The notes: generated by a model from the sequence alone, not told the origin. A stretch of DNA of 64,000 nucleotides from Escarpia spicata (GCA_963995525.1 OZ023214.1:46808109-46872108), one strand, 5' to 3'. Counted from the stretch's first letter, positions 14,089 through 30,096 are shown. Made by a program: numbers and translations.

Positions 14089-14126
14089 ATTGGTCAGACT
14101 GACTTCCGGCCATCAAGCTATTTAAG
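14089..14126 (+). promoter_or_regulatory. Promoter-like cluster: CCAAT, ETS-type site and TATA
   Basis: ATTGG (14089-14093, CCAAT on the minus strand), ACTTCCGG (14102-14109, an ETS-family core) and TATTTAAG (14119-14126, TATA-like) are arranged within 40 bases in the order expected for a rightward core promoter. The following 170 bases could be a transcribed leader or part of a retroelement terminal repeat. No second copy of this segment is evident in the window. Confidence 0.35.
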
Positions 14127-14289
14127 GAGAGAACGGCCATTCGAGGCCAAAAGAACATTGTAGCAGTGCGAAAGTGTTGCACAGAAACCTCTCGTCTCCA
14201 GGCATTGGACCGAAATGTGTATCCTAGCTCCCAACGCCTAATGTAAATACTTCTACGATTTATTGTAGACGGATTTACAGTGTACACCC

Positions 14290-14924
14290 GTTTTTATGGA
14301 AAGTGATCATCTGCTTAATGATATCCCATGTAAATCCGTATTTCGATGCGTACTTGTCGAGCTCAATGTATGGCGTCATAATGACACAGTAGAGTAACGG
14401 TTGGCCAAATATCACTGAACCGAATATGTTCCTGTTGTTGTATTAAACGGAAACGCCAGTTGGCTTCTCGTACTACATATCTGGTGTTACGTTTTGCTTT
14501 TCTTTCACTCCGAATCTTAGTGCACCTGAACCTATAATTTGCCTTGTCAAATCGGGTACCGTCAATTTATTAATTTATTAATACTTACATTCGATTTTGT
14601 GACATACAAGACAATGTTCGTTACAATACATGAAGTACATATGTTAAATATATCTGAGTTACAATTATTATTCTGTTTGAAGTACAACAAGTCATTTTGT
14701 ATGTGGCTCGACCGGTCGATTACGGTCATTTGCAAATAAAATGGAATGATTAGAAAACAATTCTGACCATGCTGTTAGCTGCAATTATACACATGCACAT
14801 ACATTGTGAATAATGTAAAAGACGTATCAATATTCTTGCATGTTATATACATCACTTCTACAAATTGTGCAAAGATAATTAATTATACAGCCTAAGTAAA
14901 GTGTGTACCCATTATGTCAGAGTG
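14290..14924. other. No gene recognised
   Basis: AT-rich filler with frames no longer than chance would give. Confidence 0.3.
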
Positions 14925-15420
14925 ACAAAATTGTCCGAGGCGAAGTTATGTCAAGTTTTAATAAATACCAAAACAAATGTTTTTTATTTGGGTGGATTTT
15001 ATTATTATGATGTAGAATGTATAACTATAGTGTATATTTACAAAGACCAAAACTATAATTCCAATTTATTTGAGGTAATTTTTAGATGAGTCCTTCGAAA
15101 GAAAAAGCGGTTGATATTGATTTTTTGGAGTGAACATCGCCACATGCCTCTTATATTTTGTATTTGCTGCATACATTTTCATCAGTACGATACTACATGT
15201 ATGTTAACTTGTAAAGACGCCGAACACGGAGATTCGACAACGTCGCACCTATCTCTGCCTCGCATTTACGCGACCGGTCGTTCCTCTCCACTGTTTCGCA
15301 CCTGATCTGACAAAGTCAGCATCGTAAAGAAGTACCTGGACTCTTATTGGAATAGAAAAATTAATCACTGTGTCGAATTATTTTTGTGTACGCGGTTGTG
15401 ATAGGTGGTATCAATCGTTG
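14925..15420 (+). repeat. Tail part of the 27-38 kb dispersed repeat family
   Basis: About 14960-15420 aligns with 37950-38313 and 33000-33430. Shared landmarks are GGTGGATTTTATTATxxTGATGTAGA, AATTCCAATTTATTTGAGGT and CTCTGCCTCGCATTT. It extends beyond the point where the copy at 38313 is broken by a LINE, and so shows what the uninterrupted repeat looks like: ATTAATCACTGTG followed by GTGTACGCGGTTG. Confidence 0.8.
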
Positions 15421-15589
15421 TTCGTAAACCGTCTTCTAGCGACGGTTCAAAACTCTATCTTTGAGTCGGATATGCAGATCACCAAGAACCAAAATGGGAG
15501 CAACGGTCATCTGTGCCAACTCTGAGCAGCGGTACGTGTTAGTCACGTTTATGTCTACCATCTAACTGACAATAATCCAATTAAACGAC

Positions 15590-16835
15590 AACAATCAGCC
15601 TACAGATTACGTCACCCTACGGAAACTGCGCTAGTTTTGGTACATAATTACATCGTCGAGGCGCTAGACTGGGGGCATGGCTTCATACTAGTTCTACTTG
15701 ACTTGCCGGCCGCCTTCGACACAGTTGACGATAAAATTCTACTCAGCCGATAAGGACAACGCTTCAGAATCGCTGGTTCCATGCTGGCGTGGATGGGATC
15801 ATGCCTATCTAACATGATATCTATCCAACAAGTCGTAAAAAGTAAAGGTACAAGGTGGCGCTTCCAGCAAAACCAGCTTCCCTTGCGGCATCCTTTAAGG
15901 ATCGGTGCTGGGGCCTCTACATTTCTCTATTTACTCAACTCTTATCTTTTATATCAACAGACGGCACAACCTGAACTTCAGTCTCTATGTTGATGATAAG
16001 CAATTATATATCAAATTTGAGATGACAAACGAAACAAACAGAATGTTTTCTCTACGCATAATTACATCAATTACGTCCGCGTGGGTGATTATAAAACTAC
16101 TAAAAAATGAACGACGACAAAACGATCGCATTTGTGTCAAAAAACTATCTAGCGAAGCACGACATGACATTGATCAAAATCGGCGACAACGACATAATGC
16201 CACCTCCTTTCTGCCAGAAACATCGGCGTTTTATTCGCCTCGGAAATGTCGATGGCCAGTCACGTAAAGCATCTGCTGCATAGTCTACTATCATCTGAGG
16301 AATATTGCGTCGATCCGATCGTGCCTAAAACAGAATGCTGCGATCCGTTTAATTTACTCTCTCGTGATATCGTGAATTGACTATGCGAATTGTCTCTTAT
16401 CAGGCATCATCGACTGTCTTACCAACAACTTTCAAATAGTGTAAATTGTTGCTGCCCGGTTGGTATTCCGCTGCCACAGATGGAACAACACCACACCGGT
16501 AGTCAAGAAACTCCACTGGTAACCCATTCATTACCTAACTCTGCAACTGACGTGTCGTGCTCAACGCAGACTGGCACCAGCTTACAACACCGACCCACTC
16601 CATGAACAAACAGCTACTCGAGTGTTCCGTTCGGCTACAAATAATGACTTGTATGTGCCGTTATCTCGCAGCCCATACGGCGACTGAACCTTATTGGTCG
16701 TCTCTGTCCCACCTGTGTGAAGTGCACATCAAAGCGAGATGAAGAAAACCTCTTGCCTTGTGACTTTAAAAACACGTTTTGAAAACTCGTATCTTCTAGG
16801 CACCACCACTCACGTTATTATTATTATTATTAGTG
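15590..16835 (+). pseudogene. L2/CR1-like LINE relic
   Basis: Degenerate reverse transcriptase on the plus strand: motif A appears as LLDLPAAFDTVDDKILLSR (about 15690-15750), motif C as YVDDKQLYI (about 15985-16010), and the C-terminal part as CLLSGIIDCL...VAARLV...TTPVVKKLHW (16390-16510). Several stops and frame changes separate them. The 3' end shows TTA repeats at 16817-16832. Fragments of the same family are at 3285-3510 (plus) and 8080-8165 (minus). Confidence 0.8.
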
Positions 16836-18055
16836 ACATTTATTTTAATAATGTAATTATATGTATTTTGATCGCCTCCGAATGAATTTGTATATATTTA
16901 CGACACTAAATTTATGTATTTTTCTTTTCATTATTATTATTATGTTCAAATATTCGAGAGTATCGGAATGGAAATCGGTTCCAGGGGAAATAACATATTC
17001 ACACGAGTCAACCTACCATAGCTAGAATGGGTTTGTTCACATGTTGCCATTTTCTAATGCATGTCGTTTCCCGCTCAGTGGCGGTGGCAACAACTTCCAG
17101 ACAACACATATCGTCTAATAGTCGTCATCATGGAGGATGGACATTATCTGGAGTTCTCAGAAATCGCCTTTGCACTGTATTTCGTCAATGTCTGCCCTAC
17201 GTTGCAGGATAAGAACGACGGCGACCCCGTTAAAGTGGTCTCCAGAAAAGCCTTGAGTGGTCATATCCTGCTGATAGAGATTGAAGTAGTCATAGTTACA
17301 TTTAAAGGATTTGCACAGTGCAACGGGGTGATGAGCTAAGTATTTTTGCAATTCAAGAAATGTTCCACGAGATCCGTTGGTTTGTATCTGGTTCAGAGTT
17401 GAACCGTAGTTGTGTTTGTGTGTGCTACTTGTGATTTATTCGAGCGACTTGTAAATGTCCACCTAATGGATAGCACATCTCACGAAAATGTCAACTGAAC
17501 ACCAAAAGTACAATACTTCGCAAAATGTTGTGTTCGTTGAATATCAAAAGACGGAGATTTCAGTCACCAGGACTGAGATTTATCAGCTGAATCAAATTGA
17601 CAAATACAATTCGAATGTCGGATAGTTTGTATGTATGCTATTGTTTTCACACGATTTCTTTGGATCACGCGAAGCAATTAAGATCCTCTCAGTCCTGTCG
17701 AGCTTATACACAAGTTAAACAAGTTTATGTTATTGTAAAAAAGAATAGTAGCATGATAAAACACAATTACCTGATGGGAAAACTGGCATTGTACATATTA
17801 CCACATTAAAAAGAGAAAAACACAAGTTCGCCATGTGACCGTGCTTACTGCTGCAAGGATTGACGTGATACAAGTCACATCAACATGTCCTGTGAGCCAC
17901 CACGTCCTACTTCAAGCATTCATTCAAGCTGACCAACTTGGAAATTGGATATGTATAACTGTTTCGTGATCCCTTTGCTTAATCTACGTAAGCATCACAA
18001 AGTAGTATTAAAATGCGAAAGAACATGTTTTGTCCTCGGTAATGACTTCAATCTC
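16836..18055 (+). repeat. Unclassified block, inverted partner of 6936-8080
   Basis: Follows the LINE tail and is repeated, reverse-complemented, at 6936-8080. A 92-codon frame (17061-17339) spans GGAGGATGGACATTATCTGGAGT but is not preserved in the partner. The family is unknown to me. The LINE relic at 5735-6935 abuts the other copy exactly where the shared sequence TGAAGTCATTACCGAGGAC ends. Confidence 0.65.
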
Positions 18056-18719
18056 AATGTCATATGAAAGCCACCTGGGTGCTATTGGAAAACAATACTA
18101 TTCAACCTTGTGTTATCATGCCATAATGTATTCCTGCAGTTTTCATCAACGTACCTTTGTAAAATGAGTTTCCCAACGTTAGAATTAATCAAGAGCAGCA
18201 AAAGGTTATGTCAACATAACCTTTGTCAGCAATGTTATACAGTTGTTTAGCATCGGTACAATAATTATTTCTTCTCCAACACTGGTGCAGGTTTCTCACG
18301 AGTGCAGAGTGGATGTTGTGATCGACAGTGTCTCACTTGATTGCTTATGGAACTAAATACTTATTTCACTATACACTGTCAATTTTACTTTCATATGAGA
18401 TAGAAATGCTTCGATTTTCTTTCACAGTATAGCATCAAAATAATGTGTAAAATGGGTTGAAATACTGTGTATTCCAATTAGCAATGTTTATTTATTTTTA
18501 AAAGTGAATAACATTTTAAAAAGTGTTTAAATGTGTTCACCCATGTCCACGTTGATACGGCTACATTTCGTTTGGTATGCCGGGAGGACCGATCAAACTG
18601 GAAACTGAATCGTGGAATAAAAAATATTGAGAAGAACAGCATTAACAGCAATTACATTACATTACTAGTTTGCATGCTGTATTTCTATGTGCTATATGGA
18701 ATCTACAAATAAAATAACT
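18056..18719. other. Gene-free stretch with a short dispersed repeat
   Basis: 18405-18485 is repeated almost exactly at 21590-21668. A palindrome, AAAGGTTATGTCAACATAACCTTT, lies at 18200-18223. Nothing codes. Confidence 0.5.
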
Positions 18720-18892
18720 CATTAATGAATGTTTATTTATTTTTTATTATAGATTACGGAATTATTGTGTGTTCCGCATGGATATACAGATAATCGAATA
18801 GGCTCAGACCTAGGATACACTGTCTTCCATCTTTTCAGTAGCCAGGCCTTTCGCTTCGGCAAATCCCCGGACTGCGTACTGTTCGTATGAAT
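18720..18892 (-). other. Candidate terminal exon of the secreted-peptide gene
   Basis: On the minus strand an acceptor-like GTTACAG ends at 18893 and is followed by about 150 bases without further obvious donors. AATAAA signals are read from the minus strand at 18743-18748 and 18732-18737. If joined to the exon at 20124-20031 read in the cationic frame, a TGA forms across the junction and this exon is 3' untranslated. In the alternative frame it would add about 26 codons before a TAG. Confidence 0.4.
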
Positions 18893-19439
18893 CTGTAACG
18901 TAAACATTCCATAAAATGTGTAAATATATTTCATTTGTTTTCTTTTAAGTACTATGACAGCGAATGGAATGTATACGCCTCATTAAATAAAACTTTACAT
19001 TTTATTATTCTATGTCCACAATTGCATTCTCTTTTTATATAGCTATTTTCTAAAGAGAACAACACATTAATCGGCATAAGTTTGTCTAAATCATCATTTT
19101 ATTTCATCAGAACATCAATCAACAAACGTCATAAGATGTACGATCGATACTAGTTAAAAGAAAAAAGCGCCTATATTCATCGCCACGGACAACGGACAAT
19201 ATCATTAAGAGTTACATGTTACATTAAACTGTTGTAGGTACTAGAAACACTCACAAATATAATGCATATGTTGAAATAGAGCATACGATTACTCAATTAT
19301 TTTTCATACCGTGACATTCAAACGGCTACAATCATATTTGTCTGGAAAGTGTATATTGAGCATACACAAGTCAAAATACGCTGTAACGTTTGTGATCACG
19401 CACGTCAATAATATAACTATATGCTCACCCTATTTCTAT

Positions 19440-19910
<471 letters not shown>

Positions 19911-20030
19911 TTATATATATATATATGTCTATGTAGCTCTTGCTATCCGACTCTGTGTCCCTTATTATCACTGGACACTTCTGACGACGATATATTATTT
20001 GGGTACCTTCTCGCTTGATGGGCAACTCAC

Positions 20031-22451
<2,421 letters not shown>

Positions 22452-22979
22452 TTTCCCACTTGTGTTAATCTGGAAGACAACGTGTGAAGAATCGCTGTAC
22501 TACTGATGACACCATATTATCATACTACATATTTTACACACGCCAAAACGCAAGATAACGTTAACTACGTTAAGAAAATGTCAAACTTGTAAATAGTCTA
22601 GTACATAAATAAACACGGGATTGACATATTCGTTGTTGGAATCGTATTAGAAGAAAAACCTGGTTAACTTGATATGCAGTTTGTTGTCGTTGTTTGCATG
22701 ACTTTTGAGCTTTATGTAGACAATTATTCTGCTTCGTACATGTTGCTAACCAGCTCTTATCTTCCCTTCATCGGCATATTCAACATGTTCAAATGTTCGA
22801 GTATGAGTGTCAGAACGCAAAGCTGATTTCGAAACTCAGTATCTACCACCTGAGAAACCGCCTGCCAATTACATCGAGAAAACTCAAAAACGTATCACGT
22901 TATACTTCGCCAGAATCTCTCCACGGTTCAACCCAAAAATAATGTTGCATGATAGAACATGACCGTGATAGAACATGAC

Positions 22980-24195
22980 CATACTTTTCTTGACAGGTCT
23001 CCTGGGCCAGCTGAAAGGAAAGGGAGAGGAACAGATAATGGATTGTTTGCCATCAGACAAATTATCGAGAATAAGAGAACATTTTAAAAGGATGTAGCGT
23101 TCGGTTTTGTAGATCTGGAAAAAGGCATTTAACACCGTGCCAAGAGAACTCGCATTTGCAGTCATGAGATGGATGGAGGTTGGAGAAGCAGAAGCCAGAA
23201 TGGTGGAGGAAATGTAAAAGAAGACAACAGCGATAGTGAGAGTCGAATGAGAAACATCGGAACAATTTGGAGTGGAAGTAGGACTCAGACAGGGAAGTGC
23301 CTTGAGTCCCCTACTTTTCATCATTGTGATGAACCTGATCAGTGGAAAGATATCGGAGCAGGAAGAACTTAAGAAGATACTGTTTGCAGACGACCTAGCA
23401 GTGGTGGTTGTTAACAAAGAGGAACTACAGAAAGCTTTACAAGAATGGAGTGACACCTTCAGAAAACACGACCTCCGAATGAATCTGGAGAAGACTGAAA
23501 GTAATGTAGATAGGTGAATAGGAGGTAGATCTGCAGGTCGGTATTGACGGAAAGACCATTAAACGAGTGAACAGCTTTGTATACCTGTGTGAGGATGGAA
23601 GGAGTAGTACAGAAATACAGAGGAGGGTGCAAGCAGGAGCAGCAGCATGGAAGAGGGTAGAAGGCATCATGTGGGGCAGAAAACTGAAGAAACAACTGAA
23701 AGGAAAAGTGTTAAAAGCCTGCGTTGTACCAGCCTGTATATATGGGTTGGGAACACTGCCACTGACAGAGAGACAAGAGGAGAAACTACAGGTGGCAGAA
23801 AACAACTGGGACAGACGAATATATAGAGTAACACGCGAGGATAGAAGGAAGATGAAGGAATTGAGAGAGGAGTTTGGAATGAAAAAACACCTAAAGAGAA
23901 AAGTAGCCGGTAACAGAATGAGATGGGCGCGACATGTACATAGAATGGATGAAGACAGACTGGCGAAAAGAGCGTGGAAAATAGAAGAGGGTGGCAGATG
24001 AAGGAGAGGAAGGCCAAGACTGAGATGGAACGACAGTATAAAAAGAGATTTGGGGGGGGGGGGGCTGGCGTGAACAGCCATGAATGGATGGCAATTGCGG
24101 ACGAGAGAGAGAGGTGGAAAGAACTGACAAGAAAAGTAGAAGAAGCTACCAAGTGACGTGGACCCCACCCAGCAAGGGGAAGAAGAAGAAGAAGA
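22980..24195 (+). pseudogene. RTE-like LINE relic
   Basis: Plus-strand reverse-transcriptase pieces: motif A as FVDLEKAFNTVPREL (about 23107), motif B as GLRQGSALSPLLF (frame 23272-23517), motif C as LFADDLAVV (about 23383), then a long C-terminal part (23567-24001) and a GRPRLRWNDSIKRDL-like block (about 24010-24050). The terminal GRP.LRW and W...A.ER.RW pattern is characteristic of RTE-type and similar elements. At least three frame changes, a G run at 24051-24063 and a short GAAGAA tail (24178-24195). The endonuclease is missing. Confidence 0.8.
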
Positions 24196-25640
24196 GTCTC
24201 ATGGGCCAGCTGGAAAGCGTACGCGGGCTCATTTTGGTCCGTTGTGACAATTATACATTTTTGCAACATTGGAATCTACACTACAATGGTCAGTACTACT
24301 ACTATACGTAGCATTTGCATGCACATACAAACTACAATAACATAGTATAGAAAATTGTAGTGTGTTTTATTTGGATTGCATTAATAGCACAGCTTTTGCA
24401 ACACTAAATACTACTTGATTTATATTAATACAATTTCTAATGCTGAAACGGAAGGTTACTTCCTTTATGGCAGGCATTGACATAGTGATTCATTGGTCAT
24501 TTCATCATTTTGTTTCTGAAACTGAAATAAATTTAGCCTTCTGACTATTTTAATGTAGTTTATTGGTGTTTGTCAGATATATGTTTAGTAACAATTCTAG
24601 CCTATCCTGTAATAGTTTTCTTCGCCCCAAAACTGTTCAACAGATACCGACAAATTAACTCTACTTATCGCAGTCCCGAAAGCCATATTGAAATATACAT
24701 TGTGATCAAACTGAAATCGCATTTTGCTAAGTATTTTGTTATCACGAAACTGCGGTACAAAACTCTGCATTTCTTTGTGCACTTAATTCTTTTACGTAGA
24801 CAACTTGGAATGTTACTTTCCAACTCCACCGCTCGTATTAGTTGTTCACAAACGCGTTGCATAAAACAAGTCAGATCAAACCAGTGGACCGAAACGAGGA
24901 TAAAACATGCTAATGTGTGTTTTGGAAAAATGCCTCAACATACATGCTAAGGAGGAGCTGGCATTTTAGAAACTCAAGTTTTCAAAACTAAAAAGTATTT
25001 TTAGTTCAGCGTCTTCGGATATATTTTTCTTTATTTGAACATACCTTGTATGTTCCTATTTTTAGTATGATGTATTTAGCTAGTGTGAAAAGGTAGGTGC
25101 AGACGGCGCGACAAGTTGTGTTTAAAACCGAACAAATTGGGCAGGTAATGCTAGCGGCAAATTTATGGAATTATTCTCCTTTGATGTATCGACGCGTTTG
25201 CCTGTTTCATCAATGCATATCACAAGTGGGACGAAGTACACCGGATTAGGTGAGCTTGTAAATAATAATACCATTCCTGGCGTTAGAGGGTGATACCAGG
25301 TAATATAACAGACAAGATCGCTGGTATTTAATTTCGAATATTATCCGTAATCAGCAAAGGTCTAATATACCTTTTTCAGACAGAAAACCTTATTGCTGCT
25401 TCACACACAACTCGTCTCGGTAAATCGATTAGCTAAGTTGCTTAATTAAGTTTAATCTAATCAGCGGCTGTATGTTAACAGAGCATAAGAGACTTAACTT
25501 TAAACCAGTTTAGTCGGCTATATGTGTGTATATACGTATCAAAGCTCCTAGAACTGATGAAGTTGTTGCGCTAAACATAATAAGGAACAGTGTCATTAAC
25601 ACCTTTTTGGTAAAGAAGCATAATAACGAAATACATTATT
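24196..25640. other. No gene recognised
   Basis: AT-rich sequence. The 126-codon frame at 24570-24950 has no recognisable motif and no hallmark of selection that I can see by eye. Confidence 0.3.
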
Positions 25641-25668
25641 TGCGACATAATATATAAGGCTAGCTTAC

Positions 25669-25880
25669 CTAATGCAGACACACAGTTGTTGGTGATCTTG
25701 ATGTTTCAAGACCGAATTTCTCCTCGACGTAAGGAAGTGAAGTGACATGGCCATATATATACCATCTCGAGCTGACGTGGCAAACGTGATGAACGAGCTC
25801 CCTATCGCTAAAACCAGCGTGTATTTTGGACAGCTAGATAGATAAAAACGTATTTTTTCATGTTGACAAAGGTTAGTCTG
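25669..25880 (-). other. Possible exon with a consensus donor
   Basis: Read on the minus strand, a GC-richer stretch (ATGGTATATATATGGCCATG, then CCTTACGTCGAGGAG) ends in ATTAG followed by GTAAGC, a good donor. It lies upstream of the candidate secreted-peptide gene and could be a 5' exon of it, or of something else. Very tentative. Confidence 0.2.
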
Positions 25881-26049
25881 TAACATGTATCCATAATTTA
25901 CGTTATTTTATTACGCTATTTTAGTGGCCATTTTGATGTTTTCAATGTTTGCCAAATTCGTTATATGTTGGAAACCTTTGTGTCAAGGTTTATTGAAAGT
26001 ACACCACTATCGGTGCCATTTTAACAAACCTTGAGTTGCAAAGCAACAT

Positions 26050-26810
26050 TTAATGCATTAGTCGAGATGGTAAATGTCTGTGACTGTCAATGTATGTCAC
26101 TGATTTTGACATAATACTCGTAGGAAAAGTAACCTTTAGTCTGTGTACATCCGTATGTTTCAGAAACGTATTGTAATTAAAATCTGGAAACAAGAAATTT
26201 ATAATGTCCAAAAATGTCAAAGTGGCCATTTTTAGACACATGAAATTAATGTTACGCATCAACCACGAACATAGAGTTTTATACTTTTTATCTGATTCAT
26301 TCTTGTCGTCCATATCGTCACCTACGTCGGTTATCAAGAAGTGTGATGTGGTATATTTTAATAACGTTCAAATCGTTTTTTTCCAACATTAAAGACAATG
26401 ACGAGTAATTCTGTAAGAAATCCGTAAACATACCAATAACTTTTGAAATTTTTTCTTCAGTGATTATAAATAAAGATGTCCCGTCATCAAGAATTGTGTC
26501 TAAGGACGGTTCAAGCAATATGGACGGGGGTGACTGAATATATTTTAGTTGTTGGTTTAATTCACCAAAAACAAAATTATAACGTGTTTTCAAAATATCG
26601 TAAGCGGTATCGCTAATTTCGTAAAGATAAATTAGAAAACGTTCGAGTAGTTGGCTCGTATCCCCCTCACTAACAAAACAGCGTGGTTCCTTATATCCAG
26701 GGACATTGGACGCCACACTGACGCTGAATATTTCGTGACGAGCCAACCATTCGACCTTTGGACTATTTACCGGTAAGTTGGTAGTACCAAAATAAGACTT
26801 TAAATCCAAG
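26050..26810 (-). pseudogene. Relic of a Maverick-type family B DNA polymerase, exonuclease part
   Basis: The minus-strand translation is plainly homologous to the exonuclease region of the polymerase at 44.0-46.2 kb: WLARHEIFSVSVASNVPG here against WLARHELLSVSVASNVPG there, followed by an aligned CFVSEGDTSQL block. A second frame (26337-26050) contains TLTFLDIINFLFP against TLKFLDITNYIAP. A frame change falls near 26330. The Asp-Phe-Glu of exonuclease motif I and the FNSGKYDLN motif II are degraded, so it cannot be active. Upstream sequence is replaced by the CACACG tract at 26811. Its AT-leaning composition suggests a much older insertion than the 41-51 kb element. Confidence 0.85.
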
Positions 26811-27085
26811 CATGCATGCATATACACATGCACACGCGCACACGCGCACACGCGCACACGCTCACACGCGCACACGCGCACACGCGCACACGCGCACACG
26901 CGCACACGCGCACACGCGCACACGCGCACACGCGCACACGCGCACACGCGCACACGCACACACGCGCACACGCACACACGCACACACGCACACACGCACA
27001 CACGCACACACGCACACACGCACACACGCACACACGCACACACGCACACACGCACACACGCACACACGCACACATGCACACATAC
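26811..27085. repeat. CACACG/CACACA microsatellite
   Basis: CACACG hexamers dominate 26826-26950 and grade into CACACACG units to 27070. It separates the polymerase relic from a copy of the dispersed repeat family. Confidence 0.95.
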
Positions 27086-28480
27086 AAAACAGCAAATGTC
27101 AGCTGGCTACCACAAAAAGTGTTAACTGTTTGGGTTCGCGGCTATTACCGGATATTGCGTTTTTAGGCGTCATGTGCTCGACAAAAAAGCATGACTGTCA
27201 TAAGTTCACACTTTCTGTGCAAACATTTAAAAAATAACCGGTTCATTTTGAAAAGACTGACGCAAGAGCTGCAAATTTATATTCGTGTCAGGATCGCAAC
27301 ACTTGCTGTCGCCGAAGACAAAAGGGGACACATTGATCAAGGTGTGCCGTCCGACGAGCATTGACACTTGTATCGCGTCGACTTTGCGAACATTCCTGAA
27401 ACGCTGCCAACAGTATGGACATTAGTGAACTGTTAAGCAAGAGAGGGTAGACCACAGACACTATGTATAACAATGTCAATGTATAACAATGTCAATGTTT
27501 GTTTTGTGGTAGTTATTGTTTTAATATGCGATCGGAGATTCTCATGAAAACAACACATCGTGGTACTGTCTCAATGTTATTCTTAAAGTGCGTTGTGAAT
27601 TTTAAAAACAAACGGTTTATTTTCAAAATATTGTCGAATTCCTTCTCATATATCAACATAATACACAAGAGATGCAAATTTATATTCGCGAGTGGAGCGC
27701 AACACTTGTCTTTCTTTTTGTTCTTCGGCAAACGGTACCCATAAATCAGCCAAAAAATAACTGAGAAACTCAACATGTTAATAAAATTATCCTATTTCGT
27801 GCGTACACACAGAACACCAAAGGAAGCGTGCGCAGATTCTGTTTATGTGTACTCTTTTTTTTCTTCAATATTCTTAAGTTGACTATAACAGAACTGTGAA
27901 AGTCACCATCGATATGAATACAATTAACTAATCTCCTTCGTGCATAGTGGGTAATGGACACATTCACCGGAAAGAAGTTGACAGATAATGTACCTGCCTC
28001 ACATTCTAAGCAATCAGATGGCTTAAAGCGAAGGTGCGAACGATCAGTTTCGTTCTTGGTTTTGTAGCCAGCCTACGCAGACAGTGAATAATGGCGTGAG
28101 CTTTGAAATAACACATATGAAATGAAATGCGAACACATCGGACGAAGGTGATGGCGGTGGCGATGAGGGTAGTGGTGGTATTGGAAGTGGTGGGGTAGTG
28201 TTGATGATGATGTGGTGATGTTGATCGCAAGATTTCCTAGTAAAATATTATGAATAAATCGATCATAAAACACTGCATCGTTTTATATGTGTTTATTGTT
28301 GAACTTTACAAAATAGCACAAATACCCTTCCTACGAACGACACTATGTATGTACAGACGCTGAAATCGGTATCGCAAAAGATTTGTTGTGACGATTGTTA
28401 TGATATAAATGTCAACCGTTTTTCGTAATGTCATGGATAATTAACTTTCGTACGTCGAACTTCAGACATATGATAACCAA
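27085..28480 (+). repeat. Dispersed repeat family, copy 1
   Basis: Starts ACAAAACAGCAAATGTCAGC and shares with copies 2-4 the landmarks GGATATTGCGTTTTTAGGCG, GGCAAACGGTACCCATAAAT, AACTGTGAAAGTCACCATCG and GCAAGATTTCCTAGTAAAA. It carries about 280 extra bases (27270-27560) compared with copy 4, including a second internal start. Neither terminal inverted repeats nor a conserved protein is evident, so the family is unclassified. Confidence 0.8.
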
Positions 28481-28520
28481 ACCAGTAAATACATTCATAA
28501 CACATTGAAATATAAATAGA

Positions 28521-28931
<411 letters not shown>

Positions 28932-29079
28932 ACAGAGACAGACAGACAGAAGCAGTGAGAAACAGAGACATAGAGTGAGAGAGTGAAATATACAGACAAA
29001 CATACATACAGACAGACACACAGACAAACATAAATAGTGAGTGTTTGATTCATTGATCCACTGGTGGATGTTAATGGTA

Positions 29080-29272
29080 TCATGTATTGTATTTACATTA
29101 TAGTTAGTTTACGGATAGATTGTGGATGATAGCGCAGTAACGACAGCAGACCTTACGAAGTGAAACAACGTACATTATCAGGAACCAACAGATACATCTT
29201 AAGCGACCAAAGAGCAAGCCTCAGGACTCGACTGTGCAGCAGACGAGATGTTCTACTTAATCCGGACACCAT
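29080..29272 (+). repeat. Dispersed repeat family, middle segment of copy 1
   Basis: TGTATTGTATTTACATTATAG to CTTAATCCGGACACCATG aligns with 37525-37710 and 32583-32765. It ends exactly where a minus-strand LINE tail begins. Confidence 0.8.
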
Positions 29273-29335
29273 GAATGAATGAATGAAAGTTTATTCAACA
29301 ACAACAACATAATACATGCACAGTATGGTGTGTTA

Positions 29336-29382
<47 letters not shown>

Positions 29383-30096
29383 TCTGCTGCTGAAAGGACA
29401 TAGCTGAAGTCATAGACTGATATGTTGCTATGCCCTTGTCAAACTAAAAAACTGAACAAATACAACAAGATTTATACATAAATCACAAAATAATATTCAC
29501 AACTCATATATAAACTTGTTACCATAGTGCTTGTGTTACTATTACATGGGTTTAACTAAACATAATCTTTAATTAACAATTCACAGATATGTAGAAAGTA
29601 ATGACAACTTGAGTGTTTTTATAAATCGTATTAAACTTGGAAGCTGAGTCAATTTATTCAGTGAATTGTTCCACGTTTTTATTTCTACCTTGACGGTGAG
29701 TGACAGCAGTCGGAGGGTGGTGTTTGTCTTTTTAACATAGAACAGTTTGCTTTGTCTAGTATCATATATGTGTATAGCTGCGGTTGGTTCAAATAATGCT
29801 TGAATTTGTTCCATTCAAAACTATATTCACAACTGTTCTAGGTTGTTTTTTATTGTGAAACATTATAAAATGTGTTTTGTTCACACTGAGCGATAATTTG
29901 TTCACTCGGAACCACAGGTCTAGTTTCTTTAGTTCGTTGTTAACAAGACTGCTTAGATCATTTGTGTTACTAGCGGAATAAAAAGTGTTTGTATCATCAG
30001 CAAACACAATAATATCAAGCATTTTGACACTTCACATATGTCATGTATGTACAGAATAAATAATAAAGGGCCAAGGATTGAACCTTGCGGGACATA
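29273..30096 (-). pseudogene. 5'-truncated jockey-like LINE relic
   Basis: The minus strand shows [16 protein letters not shown] (motif B, about 30095-30050), FADDTNTFY (motif C, about 30005) and NKLSLSVNKTHFIMF, then C-terminal fragments. The 3' end reads GTTGTTGAATAAACTTTCAT followed by TTCA repeats, the same ending as the LINE at 38314-41291. A CTG-rich tract (29336-29392) lies in its 3' part. The 5' side stops at the GTGTGC microsatellite. Confidence 0.85.

Noticed and set aside
18737..18934. 65-codon minus-strand frame as an independent gene
   Set aside because: Better explained as the terminal exon following an acceptor at 18893; the frame crosses that acceptor without support.
23437..24269. 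Minus-strand frames of 190-243 codons across the RTE-like relic
   Set aside because: Antisense shadows of the plus-strand reverse transcriptase remnant.
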